NCBI RefSeq assembly: GCF_021650975.2
Contig: NZ_CP091285.1
Coordinates: 4,526,001-4,590,000, forward strand
DNA: 64,000 nucleotides
DNA from: Flavobacterium jumunjinense
GTDB taxonomy: Bacteria; Bacteroidota; Bacteroidia; Flavobacteriales; Flavobacteriaceae
Reading direction: 5' to 3'
The stretch's first letter is position 1, and the number at the start of each line of letters is the position of its first letter. The position numbers were made by a program, and so were the translations under genes. Under the pieces are notes generated by a model that was given only the letters and a program-made list of their open reading frames with translations, did not search any database and had not been told where the DNA came from. Positions 54,322-63,776 of the stretch are shown piece by piece.

Positions 54322-54810
54322 ATGAAGGTTAAAACAGAAATTGCTCCAGAAACAGCTCTTATAAAAGAAGCACTTCCTAAAGTAGACTTTACGGATACCT
54401 TTTCAACAACCAATCATCAAGATACTTTAGAAAGTATAACAAACCTCATCTTTGGTAAAGAACCGAAATGGGTGACGCTACTTTTCAAAATTAGAAATTC
54501 CATTGTGAAACTGTTTGGTTTAAAAACTGAAATGCCCAAAAATGTAAACACCCACTTTAAAGTAGGTAGCTATATTGGTTTCTTTCAAATTTTCAACATC
54601 ATAGAAAATGAAGTACTACTAGGAGCAGACGATAGCCATTTAAAATTTAGAGTCAGTATTTTCAATTCTCAAGAAAAAGACTTCAATATAAAAGTAACCA
54701 CACTTGTGCAATACAACAATACGTTTGGCAAAATATACATGACTATTATAAAGCCCTTTCATGGTTTAGTAGTCAAATCGATGATTAAGAACGCGTATAA
54801 AAGTAATTGA
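54322..54810 (+). CDS. DUF2867 family protein
   Basis: 162 residues, no signal. ALPKVDFTDTFST, KWVTLLFKIRNSIVKLFGL and the C-terminal YNNTFGKIYMTIIKPFHGLV are characteristic of DUF2867. Function unknown. An SRPBCC-type gene follows 8 bases later and is likely co-transcribed. Confidence 0.75.
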   Translation: MKVKTEIAPETALIKEALPKVDFTDTFSTTNHQDTLESITNLIFGKEPKWVTLLFKIRNSIVKLFGLKTEMPKNVNTHFKVGSYIGFFQIFNIIENEVLLGADDSHLKFRVSIFNSQEKDFNIKVTTLVQYNNTFGKIYMTIIKPFHGLVVKSMIKNAYKSN

Positions 54811-54818
54811 TTAGTAGT

Positions 54819-55298
54819 ATGAAAGTAGAAAACATCCATCAACGAATCATTAATGCGCCCATCAATACCATTAGCGAATGCTTAAAAACATTAGCAACTG
54901 AAAATGATACAATTTGGCCGAAAGAAAAATGGCCTAGTATTCGATTTAAAGAAGGACTTAAAGTTGGTTCAAAAGGAGGACATGGACCTATTCGGTATAC
55001 GATTGAAGTTTACGAACCGAATCAAATTATCCAATTTCGTTTTTCTAACCCTAAAGATTTCAAAGGCATTCATAAATTCGAAATTACTGCAACAAATACA
55101 TCACAAACAATAATTAAACACACCATCAATATGAATGTAAAAGGTAAAGGAGTATTGCTTTGGTATTTTACAATTCTACACCTTCATAATGCACTCATAG
55201 AGGATGCTTTCGATAAAATAGAAAATCAATTCGATACTGTTAAACAGCCCGCTAGATGGAATATTTGGGTAAGAGTACTACGAAAATTACTTTCCTAG
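54819..55298 (+). CDS. SRPBCC (START-like) domain protein
   Basis: 159 residues from the ATG at 54819; an in-frame TTG at 54807 would overlap the previous gene and is rejected. Beta-alpha-beta pattern typical of SRPBCC ligand-binding folds: VENIHQRIINAPINTISECL, GPIRYTIEVYEPNQIIQFRF, HKFEITATN, and a C-terminal helix. Ligand unknown. It pairs with the DUF2867 gene upstream. Confidence 0.7.
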   Translation: MKVENIHQRIINAPINTISECLKTLATENDTIWPKEKWPSIRFKEGLKVGSKGGHGPIRYTIEVYEPNQIIQFRFSNPKDFKGIHKFEITATNTSQTIIKHTINMNVKGKGVLLWYFTILHLHNALIEDAFDKIENQFDTVKQPARWNIWVRVLRKLLS

Positions 55299-55320
55299 AA
55301 AAGTTTTCCCGATGTTCGTA

Positions 55321-55356
55321 TTTTATTACAGTAAATTCAAATTACAACTGGTATTA
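55321..55356 (+). repeat. Solo copy related to the right end of the 35.0 kb MITE-like element
   Basis: TTTTATTACAGTAAATTCAA then ATTACAACTGGTATTA matches 35124-35158 at about 30 of 36 positions, including the CAGTAAATTCAA and TGGTATTA blocks. I see no left end nearby. Confidence 0.5.
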
Positions 55357-55440
55357 TTATAAATACTTTTCTAAATTGCAAAAGCTTTTCAATGAATACA
55401 AACAACTTTATATAATACAAACAAATAGCAAAACAATAAA

Positions 55441-56202
55441 ATGAAAATAATCGACCTCTCAAAACCCATCCAATACAACAAGAACGATCCTTGGTTCATG
55501 AAAGTAAAAATAAAACACAAACCTCATCGAAAAGCAAAATGGCTCATTCGTGTTTTAGGACTTCCTTTCAAACTATTTCCTAAAGGGTTTGAAGGTTGGG
55601 CTGACGACACTATACAAAAAATGGGAGTACATTCCACCACACATATCGATGCACCTTGGCACTACTCACCTACTACCAACGGAGAAAAATCGAAAACTAT
55701 AGATGAAATCCCACTCGATTGGTGCTATGGAGAAGGTATTGTAATCGATATGAAGCACAAAGCCGATTTCGACCCTATCACTATTGCCGATATAGAAGCA
55801 TTCCTATCTGAAAACCAACTTACTATTACTCCAAACATGATTGTTCTTATCAAAACAGGAAGAGATCAGTTTAATGGTACTAAAAACTTTCATGAAATTG
55901 GTACCGGAATGAGTGCTACAGCTACCGAATGGCTCATTGATAAAGGCATAAAAGTAATGGGTATCGATTCTTGGGGTTGGGATTTACCACTTCAGCATCT
56001 GATGAAAAAAGCTAAAGAAACAAACAATAGTGAATTATTCTGGGAAGCACATCTTGTTGGAAGCAAAAAAGAATATTGCCACATGGAACAATTAGTAAAC
56101 TTAGATGCGTTACCCTATACAGGGTTCAAAATCGCAGTTTTCCCATTAAAAATTGTAGGAGCATCTGCTGCACCAGCGCGAGTAGTAGCCATGATGGAAT
56201 AA
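55441..56202 (+). CDS. Cyclase family protein (kynurenine-formamidase-like metal hydrolase)
   Basis: 253 residues. The motif HSTTHIDAPWHY, with the HxxTHxDxPxH pattern, is the metal site of the cyclase/kynurenine formamidase family (PF04199). IKTGRDQF and SWGWDLP are further features. Substrate unknown; some members act on small N-formyl or amide compounds. It is followed by a lipoyl-like gene 38 bases away. Confidence 0.82.
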   Translation: MKIIDLSKPIQYNKNDPWFMKVKIKHKPHRKAKWLIRVLGLPFKLFPKGFEGWADDTIQKMGVHSTTHIDAPWHYSPTTNGEKSKTIDEIPLDWCYGEGIVIDMKHKADFDPITIADIEAFLSENQLTITPNMIVLIKTGRDQFNGTKNFHEIGTGMSATATEWLIDKGIKVMGIDSWGWDLPLQHLMKKAKETNNSELFWEAHLVGSKKEYCHMEQLVNLDALPYTGFKIAVFPLKIVGASAAPARVVAMME

Positions 56203-56240
56203 AAAAACACAAATCACGTTAAGTAGACAAATAGCTATAA

Positions 56241-56606
56241 ATGATAAAGAAAATAATAAACCGACTATTCTTTCCAGAAAAAGAAAGAAATCCGAATTCT
56301 AGAACAGAAAGAGCGGTACAGAAAGAACCATCAAACTCAAATCAAACCAATACAGTTGCGTTTAAAAAAGGCGAAATTCATACCTTCACCATACCAAATC
56401 TAGGAAATCAAGAACCATTTATCGTAACACAATTTTATTACAAACCAGGTGACGTTGTTAAAGCTGGTGCTATTTTATGCGAAATTGAAAATGAAGAAAT
56501 TACCATTGAAATGGAGAGTTATTTTTACGGTAAAATAATAGCTACTTGTGCATTAGAAGAAGAACTTACAACAGGAACAGAGATTTTAAAAATTGAAGTA
56601 CTATAG
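56241..56606 (+). CDS. Lipoyl/biotinyl-like domain protein lacking the acceptor lysine
   Basis: 121 residues: a basic, disordered N-terminal half and a C-terminal barrel with FYKPGDVVKAGAILCEIENE and EITIEMESYFYGKI. Here the Lys of the usual DKA/MKM turn is replaced by Glu (ENEEI), so it cannot be lipoylated or biotinylated at the normal place. It may be a degraded carrier or a structural barrel. The fold call is by pattern. Confidence 0.65.
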   Translation: MIKKIINRLFFPEKERNPNSRTERAVQKEPSNSNQTNTVAFKKGEIHTFTIPNLGNQEPFIVTQFYYKPGDVVKAGAILCEIENEEITIEMESYFYGKIIATCALEEELTTGTEILKIEVL

Positions 56607-56690
56607 AAGCACTTTAACAAAAGTGAAGAACATTGCGGTTATACCCAAATTACACATTAGAATCTATTATTTAACATAATGAAACTATAA

Positions 56691-57425
56691 ATGAACAAAA
56701 ATAACTTTCTATACATCATCTTCCTTTATTCAATAGTAACCTTCGGACAAACTGAAATACACAAAGAAAAGTTTCGCACATTAGAGCCCGATATTTGGTT
56801 AGGCATTTGGGATAAAGAAAACTCCAATCATTCCATAGTAGTTGACACATTAAGTTATGATGATATACCCAAAGTAATCGATTTTAGAGGAACAGTTGTA
56901 GAAGCCTTAAAATGGAAAGACAAACAAGGAGAAAACATACTTATTCAAACCGTAACAGGACATTTTAATTGGAAAGACTATGAAGAAAATTCAACCAATT
57001 ATATGATTCAAGATAAGTCAGAATTGTATGCCTATCTATTTCAAAAAGGAGAGAATGAAAACGAATACCAAAGAAAATGGAAAATTTATGATTTCACCGA
57101 ATGTTTTGGAGTCGATTGGTTTACTGGTTTCATACCCAAAGCAACCACAATAACCGATTTGAATAAAGATGGAATTGCTGAAATAACAATTCCCTATGTG
57201 TTAATTTGTAGAGGTGGAATGGATCCTGGTACAATGAAAATAATTATGTATGAGGCAAGCACAAAATATGCATTAAGAGGAGAAACCAAACTCATGTGTG
57301 ATAGTAAAAATCCCTACGGAGGAGAATATACAGAAAGTGATAATTTAAAAGACAACACCATTTTTAAAAATTTCTTACTAAGACATTGGAATCGTAATAC
57401 ATGCGAAGCCGGGAAGTATTATTAA
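56691..57425 (+). CDS. Exported protein resembling the M949_RS01915 surface-polysaccharide family
   Basis: 244 residues with a signal peptide (MNKNNFLYIIFLYSIVTFGQ). The segment ITDLNKDGIAEITIPYVL looks like a calcium-type loop in a secreted beta protein, and VLICRGGMDPGTMKIIMYEA resembles members of a Flavobacteriaceae family named for a Riemerella surface polysaccharide gene. The family name is from memory; export and the loop are visible. Confidence 0.5.
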   Translation: MNKNNFLYIIFLYSIVTFGQTEIHKEKFRTLEPDIWLGIWDKENSNHSIVVDTLSYDDIPKVIDFRGTVVEALKWKDKQGENILIQTVTGHFNWKDYEENSTNYMIQDKSELYAYLFQKGENENEYQRKWKIYDFTECFGVDWFTGFIPKATTITDLNKDGIAEITIPYVLICRGGMDPGTMKIIMYEASTKYALRGETKLMCDSKNPYGGEYTESDNLKDNTIFKNFLLRHWNRNTCEAGKYY

Positions 57426-57506
57426 ACCCTAATTAAGCATTTTTTTCAAAACAATATGACAGCAAAAATCCCTTTAGGGATGAAATAATAAATCAATTAC
57501 TAAATA

Positions 57507-58130
57507 TTGAACATAATTAAAAAACACAGCTACCTCTCACTTATCCTATTAGCGCTACTATGCGGAATAATTTGGCGAATAGAAATAGAGCATCATGGTT
57601 GGAAAGGCCTTATTTGGCTTAGCTATTTTCATATTGCAATACCAATTGGCTTCGGGTTATTTTTACTTTGGGCAAATTTATGCATTGAACTAAAAATGTA
57701 TAAAAGAATACAACTCAATATAACAGCTATTCTATTTGGAATATTTATCTATTTCTGGCTTAAAATTTCACTATACTATCTTTTTAACTCAGGTTCTTCT
57801 GCACTTATATTGGAAATGCAAACACCAAGATGGATCTTTTTCGTTTTTAGATATTCTATTTTTATCTTAACTCCACTACTCCCCATAGGTACTTACACTA
57901 TTTTAAACATTTTTAAAATAAAAAGACCTATTAAACAATTATTTTATGCCATTTTGAGCATCCTTATTGCTATACCAATCTCTGTCATACTATTAAAAAT
58001 ATCCAATCATAAAGGAGCACACAATTATATTCATTCTATTAAAAGCGGTTATATAATTCCATTAATAGTCATATCAATTGGGTTAATGCTAATAAAGAAG
58101 AAGAGCACTAAATCGATGAAGTCCTTATAG
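57507..58130 (+). CDS. Multi-pass membrane protein with apparent TTG start
   Basis: 207 residues with about six membrane spans and a basic end. No ATG lies near the frame start; the first is about 70 codons in, after two spans. A TTG at 57507 (NIIKKHSYLSLILLALLCG) is therefore the best start, though none has a clear ribosome site. No family recognised. Preceded by an 81-base gap and followed by a 198-base gap. Confidence 0.5.
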   Translation: MNIIKKHSYLSLILLALLCGIIWRIEIEHHGWKGLIWLSYFHIAIPIGFGLFLLWANLCIELKMYKRIQLNITAILFGIFIYFWLKISLYYLFNSGSSALILEMQTPRWIFFVFRYSIFILTPLLPIGTYTILNIFKIKRPIKQLFYAILSILIAIPISVILLKISNHKGAHNYIHSIKSGYIIPLIVISIGLMLIKKKSTKSMKSL

Positions 58131-58328
58131 AATTAGCTTAACATTTTCACACACAACAAAAACCTCCTTAACCAATATAAAATATAGCATCCATAATCCC
58201 GTTAAGGATACAATATAGTCAACAAACAAAAACTACTACCCATTTAGTAACATTGGAAAAATCGAAAGGAAAGTTTAGATTTGTGAAACACAAGTGCTCT
58301 AAACATCCTCAATAAAAAGATAAGAAAG

Positions 58329-58928
58329 ATGAAAGCAAAACTATTAATTGTATTAATTATAAATATTTTATTAATTCAATCTTGTAAACAAAACAGCAAG
58401 AATAAAACAACCAATCATCGCTATTTTGATAAATCATTATCAGATACAATAGCAACAGAAAAATTGACAGCCATTACAGACGAAGAATACCTTCAATATG
58501 GTGCTAGAGTAGCATTTATTAATGATAAAGCAGATACAATAATCCCTTTTGGAAAATATGCTTACTTTGGAACGGACACATTAGAATTCTATGCTAATGT
58601 TATTGAATATCCAAATGATAGTACCTATGGACGACTAATTGCTATTGATAAAAATCAGAACATTTTGTTTGATATAGTAATGTTTGACAATGGACCAGAG
58701 TATTTTAATGAAGAATTAACGAGGGTTCTTAGAAATGGTAAAATGGGATTTGCTAATAAATTTGGACAAGTAGTTATTCCTTGTAAATATAATTTTGCAC
58801 AATGGTTCGAAAATGGCAAAGCAAAAGTAACCTATAATGCAACATTATCTTCAGATTCAGAAGACCATCAACATGTTGAAAGTAAAGAATGGTTTCTAAT
58901 CGATAAAAAGGGAAATAAGGTAAAATAG
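58329..58928 (+). CDS. WG-repeat-like lipoprotein
   Basis: 199 residues with a lipoprotein signal (MKAKLLIVLIINILLIQSC, Cys 19). The mature region has WG-repeat-like units: ARVAFINDKADTIIPFGKYA, VLRNGKMGFANKFGQVVIPC and WFLIDKKGNKVK. WG repeats form small beta units of unknown ligand. It is followed by an AATAAAAG/CTTTTATT hairpin. Confidence 0.75.
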   Translation: MKAKLLIVLIINILLIQSCKQNSKNKTTNHRYFDKSLSDTIATEKLTAITDEEYLQYGARVAFINDKADTIIPFGKYAYFGTDTLEFYANVIEYPNDSTYGRLIAIDKNQNILFDIVMFDNGPEYFNEELTRVLRNGKMGFANKFGQVVIPCKYNFAQWFENGKAKVTYNATLSSDSEDHQHVESKEWFLIDKKGNKVK

Positions 58929-58929
58929 C

Positions 58930-58965
58930 AATAAAAGTCACTTCGCTTTGGCTTTTATTATTTTA
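58930..58965 (+). terminator. Terminator of the WG-repeat gene
   Basis: AATAAAAG ... CTTTTATT (58930-58937 / 58952-58959) followed by ATTTTATT. Confidence 0.55.
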
Positions 58966-59008
58966 TTATCTTGTTGAAAAATTAGTACCAATAGTATCAA
59001 ACACTAAC

Positions 59009-59046
59009 AAAAAAAAATGAGCCCGATATTATATCGAGCTCATTTA
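59009..59046 (-). terminator. Terminator of the fabV-fabI unit
   Basis: On the minus strand AAATGAGCTCGATAT / ATATCGGGCTCATTT is followed by TTTTTGTT. Confidence 0.85.
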
Positions 59047-59063
59047 TATAAAAATAGTCTTTA

Positions 59064-59876
59064 CTATTCGTTTTCGAACATATCCATTACTGCCTGACTC
59101 ACACCAATATTAGAGAAACCTCCATCATGGTACAAATTCTGCAACGTAACGCATCTTGTTAAATCAGAAAACATAGAAACTGTATAATTAGCACAATCTA
59201 ATGCAGTAGCATTACCTAAAGGCGACATTTTATCTGCATAAGCAATAAAACTATCAAAACCTTTCACTCCTTGTCCTGCTGTTGTAGGCGTTGGAGATTG
59301 AGAAATCGTGTTCACACGCACTTTCTTATCCTTTCCAAAGAAATACCCAAAACTTCGAGCAATCGACTCTAAATACGCCTTATTATCGGCCATGTCATTA
59401 TAATCTGGAAAAACACGTTGCGCAGCCATATAGGTTAACGCTACAATACTTCCCCACTCTGCCATAGCTTCTTTTTTATACAAAACTTGCATTACTTTAT
59501 GGAATGAAACCGCAGAAACATCCCAACCTTTTTGCGTAAAATCATAATTTTGGTTAGTATAATGATTTCCTTTTCTCACATTCACAGACATTCCGATAGA
59601 ATGCAATACAAAATCAATCTTACCACCTAAAATTTCAACTGCTTTCTCTACTAAATTCTCAAGATCTTCAACAGAAGTAGCATCTGCAGGTATAATTTGC
59701 GAACCTGTTTTTTCAGCCAAATCTTTTATCGTTCCCATACGCATCGCAATTGGTGCGTTAGTCAAAACAAAAGTCCCACCTTCTTCATGCACACGTTCTG
59801 CTGTTTTCCAAGCAATAGAGTTTTCATCTAATGCTCCAAAAATAATTCCTCTTTTACCTTTTAATAAATTATACAT
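59064..59876 (-). CDS. fabI: Enoyl-ACP reductase FabI
   Basis: Last step of each fatty-acid elongation cycle, NAD(P)H dependent. 270 residues. GRGIIFGALDENSIAW-like cofactor motif (KGKRGIIFGALDENSIAW), LHSIGMS (91-97), and the Y159-x6-K166 active site (YNDMADNK). The C-terminal substrate loop (TTAGQGVKGF) is also present. It lies 48 bases after fabV on the same strand. Confidence 0.94.
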   Translation of the reverse strand: MYNLLKGKRGIIFGALDENSIAWKTAERVHEEGGTFVLTNAPIAMRMGTIKDLAEKTGSQIIPADATSVEDLENLVEKAVEILGGKIDFVLHSIGMSVNVRKGNHYTNQNYDFTQKGWDVSAVSFHKVMQVLYKKEAMAEWGSIVALTYMAAQRVFPDYNDMADNKAYLESIARSFGYFFGKDKKVRVNTISQSPTPTTAGQGVKGFDSFIAYADKMSPLGNATALDCANYTVSMFSDLTRCVTLQNLYHDGGFSNIGVSQAVMDMFENE

Positions 59877-59924
59877 ACAATTTATATTTCATCTATATTT
59901 TAAAAATTTACAAGCAACTAATAA

Positions 59925-61118
59925 CTAGCTTTGAATACTAGGTACTTGTACCATCTCATTAGCATCAGCTAAATAATCTACACCTTCAAAGCCAAAGCCA
60001 AACAAATTCAAGAAATCTTGTTTGTATCCTGCTAAATCTCCCAAAGCAACCAACGTTTCCGTAGAAGCTTCTTCCCACAATGTAGCAATTTTAGCCTGAA
60101 CATCTTCTCTCATTTCCCAATCATCAATACGAATCCTTCCTTTATCATCTAAAGGCAATGCTTCACCAGAAAACAATCGATCTGCATACAATCGTTGAAT
60201 TTGCTCTATACAACCTTCGTGAATACCTTCTTCCTTCATAATTTTGTACAACAAAGAAATATACAACGGAATCACTGGAATAGCTGAACTTGCTTGTGTA
60301 ACCAATGCTTTATTTACTGAAACATATGCTTTTCCATTTATCGATTTTAAAGCATCCGTAATTTCGAAAGCAGTTGCTTCTAAATGGTCTTTTGCACTAC
60401 CAATTGTTCCTTTTCTATATACTGCCTCTGTTAAAGATGGTCCTATATAAGAATAAGCAACCGTTTGAGCTCCATCTGCTAACAATCCACCATCTTTCAA
60501 AGCCTTCATCCACATTGCCCAATCTTCACCTCCCATAACGGTAACGGTATTCGCAATATCTTCTTCATTAGCTGGTTCAATAGAAACATCAGAAACCTTA
60601 CCTGTATGAAAGTCTACCGTTTTATTTGTAAATGTTCCACCAATAGGTTTTAACGTTGAACGATGTAAAACACCCGTTGTTGGATGCATACGCACAGGAG
60701 AAGCTAAGCTATAAATCACTAAATCAATCTGACCTAGATCTTCCTTTATCATTGCTAAAGTTTGTTCTTTAACTTCATTAGAAAAAGCATCACCATTGAT
60801 ACTTTTAGCATATAAACCAGCTTGCTTTGCTTCATTTTCAAAAGCAGCAGAATTATACCATCCTGGAGAAGCCGTTTTCCCTTCGCTTGGTGGTTTTTCA
60901 AAGAAAACTCCAATAGTTGAAGCGTTAGACCCGAAAGCACTTGTTATTCTTGAAGCTAAACCAAAACCCGTTGAAGCACCAATCACTAATACACGTTTTG
61001 GTCCGTTGATTGTTCCTTTTGATTTAATATATGCTATTTGATTTTTTACATTTTGTTCACATCCTTTTGGGTGAGATGTTAAACAAATGAAACCTCTCAT
61101 TCTTGGTTCTATTATCAT
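59925..61118 (-). CDS. fabV: Trans-2-enoyl-CoA/ACP reductase FabV
   Basis: 397 residues, the single-chain long SDR type of enoyl reductase. VLVIGASTGFGLASR is the cofactor site, and Y234-x8-K243 (YRKGTIGSAK) is the FabV/TER active site. MRGFICLTSHPKGC opens the family. It may use enoyl-CoA (TER-type) or enoyl-ACP; the sequence does not settle which. Same transcript as fabI is likely, from the promoter at 61187. Confidence 0.93.
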   Translation of the reverse strand: MIIEPRMRGFICLTSHPKGCEQNVKNQIAYIKSKGTINGPKRVLVIGASTGFGLASRITSAFGSNASTIGVFFEKPPSEGKTASPGWYNSAAFENEAKQAGLYAKSINGDAFSNEVKEQTLAMIKEDLGQIDLVIYSLASPVRMHPTTGVLHRSTLKPIGGTFTNKTVDFHTGKVSDVSIEPANEEDIANTVTVMGGEDWAMWMKALKDGGLLADGAQTVAYSYIGPSLTEAVYRKGTIGSAKDHLEATAFEITDALKSINGKAYVSVNKALVTQASSAIPVIPLYISLLYKIMKEEGIHEGCIEQIQRLYADRLFSGEALPLDDKGRIRIDDWEMREDVQAKIATLWEEASTETLVALGDLAGYKQDFLNLFGFGFEGVDYLADANEMVQVPSIQS

Positions 61119-61186
61119 ATTTGTAGTTATTTGTACCTACTAAAAGGTGAAATTGTGTTCTTTTATTTACGCTATAAATTGTGACA

Positions 61187-61214
61187 CAAATATAAAGTTT
61201 ATAAATTAATTCAA
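61187..61214 (-). promoter_or_regulatory. fabV(-fabI) promoter
   Basis: Minus strand TTG (61214-61212), 17 bases, TATATTTG (61194-61187), 69 bases before the fabV ATG. The -33 element lies a few bases inside the recN coding end. Confidence 0.65.
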
Positions 61215-62858
61215 TAGTTCTTTTGCATGGTTTATAGCCGAATCGGAAATATTTTTACCCGATAACATTTCTGCAATTTCAACAACTCGTTCATCGTGAG
61301 ACAGTAACTTTAACTCAGAAAGCGTATCGTCTTTTACATTATATTTAAAAACTTTATAATGTTGATTCCCTTTTGCTGCAATTTGTGGTAAATGTGTAAT
61401 GGCAAATACTTGCATGTTTTGACTCATTTCTTTCATTATTATTGCCATTTTATTCGCAATTTCTCCAGAAACTCCGGTATCAATCTCATCAAAAATGATA
61501 GATGGTAATTTAGAATATTTAGCTAAAACTGCTTTAACAGCAAGCATAATTCGTGACATTTCTCCTCCAGAAGCCATTTTTTTAATTGCTCCAACTTCCA
61601 TTCCTTTATTACCCGTAAATAATAAATTAATAGCGTCTTTACCTAATTTAGTATAAGTATCGGTCTCTTTAATTTCAAAAAGCACTTTTGCATCTGCCAT
61701 ACCCAAGAGTGCGAGTATTTTTTCTATTTTTTGAGATAAAATAGGAGAAGCTTCAAGGCGTGCATTAGTAATTAACACAGCTACTTGATCTACTTTTTCA
61801 ACAATATCTGCTTTTTCTTTTTCTTTCTTTGCAATTTCAGCATCTAAATCATCACTACGAAGCACTTTAGAATCCAAATCATTTTGAATTGCTAATAATT
61901 CTTCTACAGTTGTTACTTGATGTTTCTTTTGCAACATATAAATAGATTGCAGTTTTACATTTACAAAACCTAAACGCTCAGGATCGTTAATTATTTTTTC
62001 AGAATTTGAAAAACAAGCATCCATGATATCTTGCAATTCAATCGAAACACTTGCAATACGTTCGTGGAAATCATTATATTCTTTAGAAAATCCGGCAATT
62101 TTTTGAAAAGATTGTTTAATCTCATTTAGAGTTATAATAGTCCCTAATTGCTCTTCATTAGCTAACGAAAGCGCTTTATCAACATTCTCCTTAATAAACT
62201 CAACATTACTTAGCTGTTCTAACTCCTCTTCTAATTCAGCTTGTTCACCAGCCTTCAACTTTGCAGCAAGTAATTCCTCTAAAAGAAATGTATTGTATTC
62301 TTTTTCTTTTGATAGCGATTCCTTTTCAGCAATAAGCTTATTCAATTCTTTAGTCGCTTTGTTAAGCAAACTCAATCCTTTTCTATAGCTTTCTAATCGT
62401 CTTTCATTTTTTGCAACAGCATCTACAATTTGAAATTGATACTCTTCATTCAATAATTCGCGAGTTTCATTTTGCGAATGAATATCGATTAAATAAACCG
62501 ATAAAGCCTGAAGCTCTGCAAGATTAACAGGACTATCATTTATAAAAGCTCTCGATTTTCCAGAAGGTAAAATTTCTCTACGAATTATAGTTTGCTGTTC
62601 ATAATCTAACTCTTTCTCTTTAAAAAAAGCTTCTAGATTATAATTAGAAAGCAAAAAATGTGCTTCAATGACACATTTTTGCTCTTTATCTTTTAAAGCA
62701 GATAGATCGGCTCTATTTCCTAAAACAAGCCCTAAAGCTCCCAAAAGAATAGATTTCCCTGCTCCTGTTTCTCCTGTAATTATAGAAAACTGATTAGAAA
62801 AATCAATTTCTAAAGACTCTATTAATGCATAATTTTTTATCGAAAGTGATAATAGCAT
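61206..62858 (-). CDS. recN: DNA repair protein RecN
   Basis: 550 residues, an SMC-like ATPase for double-strand break repair. Walker A GETGAGKS at 30-37, a long coiled coil (about 155-370), the ABC signature KKMASGGEMSRIMLA, and Walker B IIFDEIDTGVSG. Length and order match RecN. It lies 24 bases after the DUF4835 gene on the same strand. Confidence 0.95.
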   Translation of the reverse strand: MLLSLSIKNYALIESLEIDFSNQFSIITGETGAGKSILLGALGLVLGNRADLSALKDKEQKCVIEAHFLLSNYNLEAFFKEKELDYEQQTIIRREILPSGKSRAFINDSPVNLAELQALSVYLIDIHSQNETRELLNEEYQFQIVDAVAKNERRLESYRKGLSLLNKATKELNKLIAEKESLSKEKEYNTFLLEELLAAKLKAGEQAELEEELEQLSNVEFIKENVDKALSLANEEQLGTIITLNEIKQSFQKIAGFSKEYNDFHERIASVSIELQDIMDACFSNSEKIINDPERLGFVNVKLQSIYMLQKKHQVTTVEELLAIQNDLDSKVLRSDDLDAEIAKKEKEKADIVEKVDQVAVLITNARLEASPILSQKIEKILALLGMADAKVLFEIKETDTYTKLGKDAINLLFTGNKGMEVGAIKKMASGGEMSRIMLAVKAVLAKYSKLPSIIFDEIDTGVSGEIANKMAIIMKEMSQNMQVFAITHLPQIAAKGNQHYKVFKYNVKDDTLSELKLLSHDERVVEIAEMLSGKNISDSAINHAKELLN

Positions 62859-62882
62859 AGTAGTATATGTAATTTAAAGAAA

Positions 62883-63776
62883 TTATCTAATTTTATTCCA
62901 TTTAATAGAATTCAAAGGAGATATTCTATTAAGAGTTTCTAAAAGTTGCGCATTATTAGTCATTGGACCGCCAGTAAAAACTTGAACAATTTCGTCTGTT
63001 TTGGCATCAAAAAAAGTACGTGTTAATAATGCATTAGGTCGAGAACGTTGAATTTGAGCAATTGTTTCTATTGAACTCGCAATTCCTTCTTTTCCTTTTT
63101 TCAAATCTTCTGCCATTAAATCTAAACCTTGAAAATGATATTCTAATAGCGATTTTCTAAAGGAAACAAAGGTATTAGATAACATATCTGAAATTAAAAA
63201 ATAACGATTATTATTATTTCCTTCCGATTGCGACCATCCTTTATAACCACTAGATTGGGAAACACTCATAATATTAGACGCAATATCTAAATATTTTGTT
63301 CCGCCCAATTCGCTGTAAGAATCCATATCTAAACCAATAATGATATTAACATAATATGCCAACACAGAGGTAAGGTTAGAATTAAAGTTATTTTGATCAA
63401 AAAGTAATTGTTCAAATTCAATGAATCTAAAACTAAAATCTTTATCATTCAAATTCAATATTGGAGAACTATAACTTGAGTTAAAAATTGCTCTTGATGA
63501 TTGAACTTGTAAAGTTGCCGAAATATTATTAGAATTAAATTCTGAAACATTAATGAAAAAATTACAATCGATTTTCTCATTCTGTTTATAAGACAAGGTA
63601 GTCCACTTAGTATTGTTTAAAAACTCTGAAACTTGTTTTTCTAAATTTTTAAATATTTGAGGGTTAACGTCAGTCATTCGCTCAGCATTTACAGATACTG
63701 TAGCATTTAATTCTTGAGCTCTATTAGTGTTTAATGAAAGTACAACAATAAGTATAGTTAACCAATTACGCATCAT
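62883..63776 (-). CDS. DUF4835 family protein (probable T9SS factor PorD)
   Basis: 297 residues with a signal peptide (MMRNWLTILIVVLSLNTNRA). QELNATVSVNAERMTDVNPQ and the end LLETLNRISPLNSIKWNKIR are the family marks of DUF4835, conserved in Bacteroidetes and sitting between coaBC and recN. I recall it being named PorD, a type IX secretion factor; that name is from memory. Its ATG overlaps the coaBC stop, so translation is coupled. Confidence 0.82.
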   Translation of the reverse strand: MMRNWLTILIVVLSLNTNRAQELNATVSVNAERMTDVNPQIFKNLEKQVSEFLNNTKWTTLSYKQNEKIDCNFFINVSEFNSNNISATLQVQSSRAIFNSSYSSPILNLNDKDFSFRFIEFEQLLFDQNNFNSNLTSVLAYYVNIIIGLDMDSYSELGGTKYLDIASNIMSVSQSSGYKGWSQSEGNNNNRYFLISDMLSNTFVSFRKSLLEYHFQGLDLMAEDLKKGKEGIASSIETIAQIQRSRPNALLTRTFFDAKTDEIVQVFTGGPMTNNAQLLETLNRISPLNSIKWNKIR

